Origin: Pseudomonadota bacterium
Lineage (GTDB): Bacteria; Pseudomonadota; Alphaproteobacteria; Rhizobiales; Rhizobiaceae
Reading direction: 5' to 3'
NCBI GenBank assembly: GCA_023419995.1
Contig: JAEZXF010000333.1
Location: 1-8,730 of the forward strand
Length of the DNA: 8,730 nucleotides
The notes beneath the pieces were generated by a model, which saw only the letters and a program-made list of their open reading frames with translations, did not search any database and was not told where the DNA came from. The position numbers and the translations under genes are program-made. Shown here piece after piece: positions 7,157 to 8,730 of the stretch. The first letter of the stretch is position 1. The number at the start of each line of letters is the position of its first letter.

Positions 7157-7668
7157 CGGCCGCCGCCATCGGGCCGGTCGTCTCCTCGGCGCACCTGGCG
7201 AACTCCAGCCTGCCGGCGCTGTCGGAGATCGAGTTCGCGCTGACCATGTCCAACAACGCCTTCCAGCGCTGGATGGTGCGGTGCATGACGGCGGCGGGCG
7301 GGCCGGCGATGTCGCCGCTCGAGGTGCTGATCGTCCACCTCGTCAACCACCGCGAGCGGCCGAAGACGCTGGCCGACATCTGCCTCGTCCTCAACATCGA
7401 GGACACGCATCTCGCCAGCTACGCCATCAAGAAGCTGGTCGAGCACGGGCTGGTGAAGACGGGCAGGAGCGGCAAGGAGAAGACCATCGCGATCACCGAG
7501 GCGGGCACCGCGCTGTGCAAGCGCTACGGCGAGGTGCGCGAGGCGCTGGTGGTGCGCGCCGCGCTGCAGCTCGGCCACGACCCGCAGGAGCTGTCGCGCA
7601 TCGCCGCGGTGCTGCGGGCCCTGTCCGGCGCCTACGACCAGGCCGCACGGGCGGCGGCCTCGCTCTAG
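7126..7668 (+). CDS. MarR-type winged-helix transcriptional regulator
   Basis: A predicted 180-residue DNA-binding protein. It resembles the group of MarR-related regulators recognised by an N-terminal SSAHLA...LSEIEFAL stretch (residues 20-39) and NAFQRWMVRCMTAAG (44-58). The winged-helix core follows: LSPLEVL-like helix 62-73, helix-turn-helix TLADICLVLNIEDTHLASY (81-99), recognition and linker helix to about 107, then a basic wing HGLVKTGRSGKEKTI (107-121). The C-terminal helices (about 128-180) would form the dimer interface. The GTG start overlaps the last 31 bases of dctM; the alternative ATG at 7246 gives a 140-residue form lacking the family N-terminus. Being co-transcribed with the transporter suggests it controls this locus, possibly through the phased TGACA repeats at 4040-4076 (inference). 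No ligand-binding residues can be named. Confidence 0.85.
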   Translation: MAARNDDEQLTAAAIGPVVSSAHLANSSLPALSEIEFALTMSNNAFQRWMVRCMTAAGGPAMSPLEVLIVHLVNHRERPKTLADICLVLNIEDTHLASYAIKKLVEHGLVKTGRSGKEKTIAITEAGTALCKRYGEVREALVVRAALQLGHDPQELSRIAAVLRALSGAYDQAARAAASL

Positions 7669-7670
7669 CC

Positions 7671-8618
7671 GTGGCGGTCTTCGCCTTCCTCGCCAGGAAC
7701 GGACGGCTGATGCTGGTGGCGGGGCTTCTCGCCGGCGGGTTCCTGCCGGACCTCGCGCTGATGCTGCGCCCGGCGATCGCGCCGCTGATCGTCGGCCTGC
7801 TGTTCCTCGCCGTGCTCAGGCTGGGGCCGGAGGGCATCGCCGCCGGCCTCGGCGGGCTGCACCGCGCCGCGGGCCTGACGCTGCTGTTCCAGACGGCGCT
7901 GCCGCTCGCCGCCGCCGCCGTCTTCGCCGCGCTCGGCGTGCTCGCCCATCCACTGGCCGCCGGCACCGTGCTGGTGCTGGCCGCGGCGCCGATCACCGGC
8001 AGCCCCAACATCACGCTGATGGCCGGGGGCGACCCGGCGCCGGCGCTGCGCCAGCTCGTCATCGGCACGGCGCTCCTGCCCGTCACCGTGGTGCCGGTCT
8101 TCATGCTGATGCCGGCCTTCGGCAGCCCGGCGGCGGTGGTGCGCGCCGCGCTCGAGCTGCTCGGGCTGATCGCGCTCGCCGGCGGCGTCGCGGTGGCGCT
8201 GCGCCACTGGGGCGTCGTCGGGGGCAACGCCCGCTCCTACCTCGCCATGGACGGGCTGGCGGCGCTCCTCCTCGGCCTCGTCGTCATCGGCCTGATGTCG
8301 GCGATCGGCCCGGCCTTCCTCGACGACCGGCCGGCCTTCTTCGCCGCGCTCGCCGCCGCCTTCGCGCTCAACATGCCGATCCAGCTCGCGGCAAGCGCGC
8401 TCGCCGCGCGCTGCCGGCCCTCGGCCGCGCCGGCGATCGGCATCGTCGCCGGCAACCGCAACGCCGCCCTGTTCCTCGGCGTGCTGCCGGCGGCGACGGT
8501 GGACGAGCTGCTGCTGTTCATCGGCTGCTTCCAGATCCCGATGTACCTGACGCCGTTCCTGCTGTCGGGCTGGTTCCGCCGGCTGGCCGGCAAGGCGCCG
8601 GCGAAGCCGGATGAATGA
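7671..8618 (+). CDS. BASS-like membrane transporter
   Basis: A 315-residue, highly hydrophobic protein with 9-10 predicted membrane segments. Its layout resembles the bile acid:sodium symporter (BASS) superfamily. The N-terminus, FLARNGRLMLVAGLLAG then FLPDLA, matches the family's first helix. AAAPITGSPNITLMAGGD (104-121) corresponds to the first unwound-helix crossover with its polar and small residues. GIVAGNRNAALFLGVLP (257-273) matches the conserved GNRN region of the second half. The GTG at 7671 follows the regulator stop by 2 bases without an obvious ribosome site, which suggests coupling. An ATG at 7710 with AGGA upstream is an alternative start, but it would trim the N-terminus. Substrate unknown. 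As the last gene of the cluster it may move a product or related organic anion. Family assignment is by pattern memory, so moderate. Confidence 0.72.
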   Translation: MAVFAFLARNGRLMLVAGLLAGGFLPDLALMLRPAIAPLIVGLLFLAVLRLGPEGIAAGLGGLHRAAGLTLLFQTALPLAAAAVFAALGVLAHPLAAGTVLVLAAAPITGSPNITLMAGGDPAPALRQLVIGTALLPVTVVPVFMLMPAFGSPAAVVRAALELLGLIALAGGVAVALRHWGVVGGNARSYLAMDGLAALLLGLVVIGLMSAIGPAFLDDRPAFFAALAAAFALNMPIQLAASALAARCRPSAAPAIGIVAGNRNAALFLGVLPAATVDELLLFIGCFQIPMYLTPFLLSGWFRRLAGKAPAKPDE

Positions 8619-8637
8619 GCGCGCCCGCGCCGGAATG

Positions 8638-8667
8638 AAAAACGCCGTCCCCTCGGCGGGAACGGCG
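8638..8667 (-). terminator. Intrinsic terminator read on the minus strand
   Basis: CGCCGT (8643-8648) pairs with ACGGCG (8662-8667), extended by CCC/GGG (8649-8651, 8658-8660) past one bulged A. On the minus strand the hairpin is followed at once by five Ts (complement of 8638-8642). That is the classic order for a leftward transcript arriving from beyond position 8730. On the plus strand the hairpin is followed only by CTTCTCCT, so it would be at best a weak terminator for the transporter cluster. The 112 bases 8619-8730 hold no recognisable gene; no minus-strand stop codon occurs in 8671-8730, so the leftward gene or RNA cannot be identified here. Confidence 0.65.
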
Positions 8668-8730
8668 CTTCTCCTGAGGTCTCTGCCTGACGGCCTTGGC
8701 TCCACCAGCCGCGCGCGGCGTCTCGGGAGC

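Noticed and set aside
7281..7670. Upstream extension of the BASS-like frame into the regulator gene
   Set aside because: The extension is glycine/arginine-rich shadow sequence. The hydrophobic transporter pattern starts at the GTG at 7671.
8697..8707. TGGCTCCACCA resembles a tRNA or tmRNA 3' end
   Set aside because: No T-arm (GGTTC...) or matching acceptor strand is found upstream, so it is chance similarity.

Overview
The window is G+C-rich DNA with the codon habit of an alphaproteobacterium. The best guess is Hyphomicrobiales (Mesorhizobium/Aquamicrobium-like). This rests on three things: the very high G/C at third codon positions, the short CTTCTCCCCG/CGGGGAGAAG palindromes at the left edge that are typical of rhizobial intergenic DNA, and the gene families present. 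No phage, plasmid, IS or CRISPR signature is seen.

Layout. Positions 1-343 are non-coding: three short palindromic repeat units and a degenerate second copy of the end of the neighbouring hydantoinase gene. Positions 344-3991 (minus strand) encode one large fused HyuA-HyuB protein of the 5-oxoprolinase (OPLAH-like) type. A 165-bp divergent intergenic region (3992-4156) carries an A+T-rich block of TGACA-type direct and inverted repeats. Rightward from there runs a compact plus-strand cluster: dctP (TRAP periplasmic binding protein), a 154-bp spacer full of hairpins, dctQ (small permease), dctM (large permease, overlapping dctQ by one base), a MarR-type winged-helix regulator starting inside the end of dctM, and a BASS-like membrane transporter starting 2 bases after the regulator stop. 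A hairpin at the right edge has its T-run on the minus strand, so it probably terminates a leftward transcript that enters from beyond the window.

How the genes may work together (inference). DctPQM would import an organic acid or lactam using the ion gradient. The divergent enzyme would open a lactam ring in the cytoplasm, with 5-oxo-L-proline (pyroglutamate) to L-glutamate as the leading candidate. The winged-helix protein could control the shared intergenic region through the phased repeats. The last gene could export a product or import a related anion. The individual families are ordinary. The parts worth a second look are the combination, the RNA structure between dctP and dctQ, the operator-like repeats, and the duplicated gene end.
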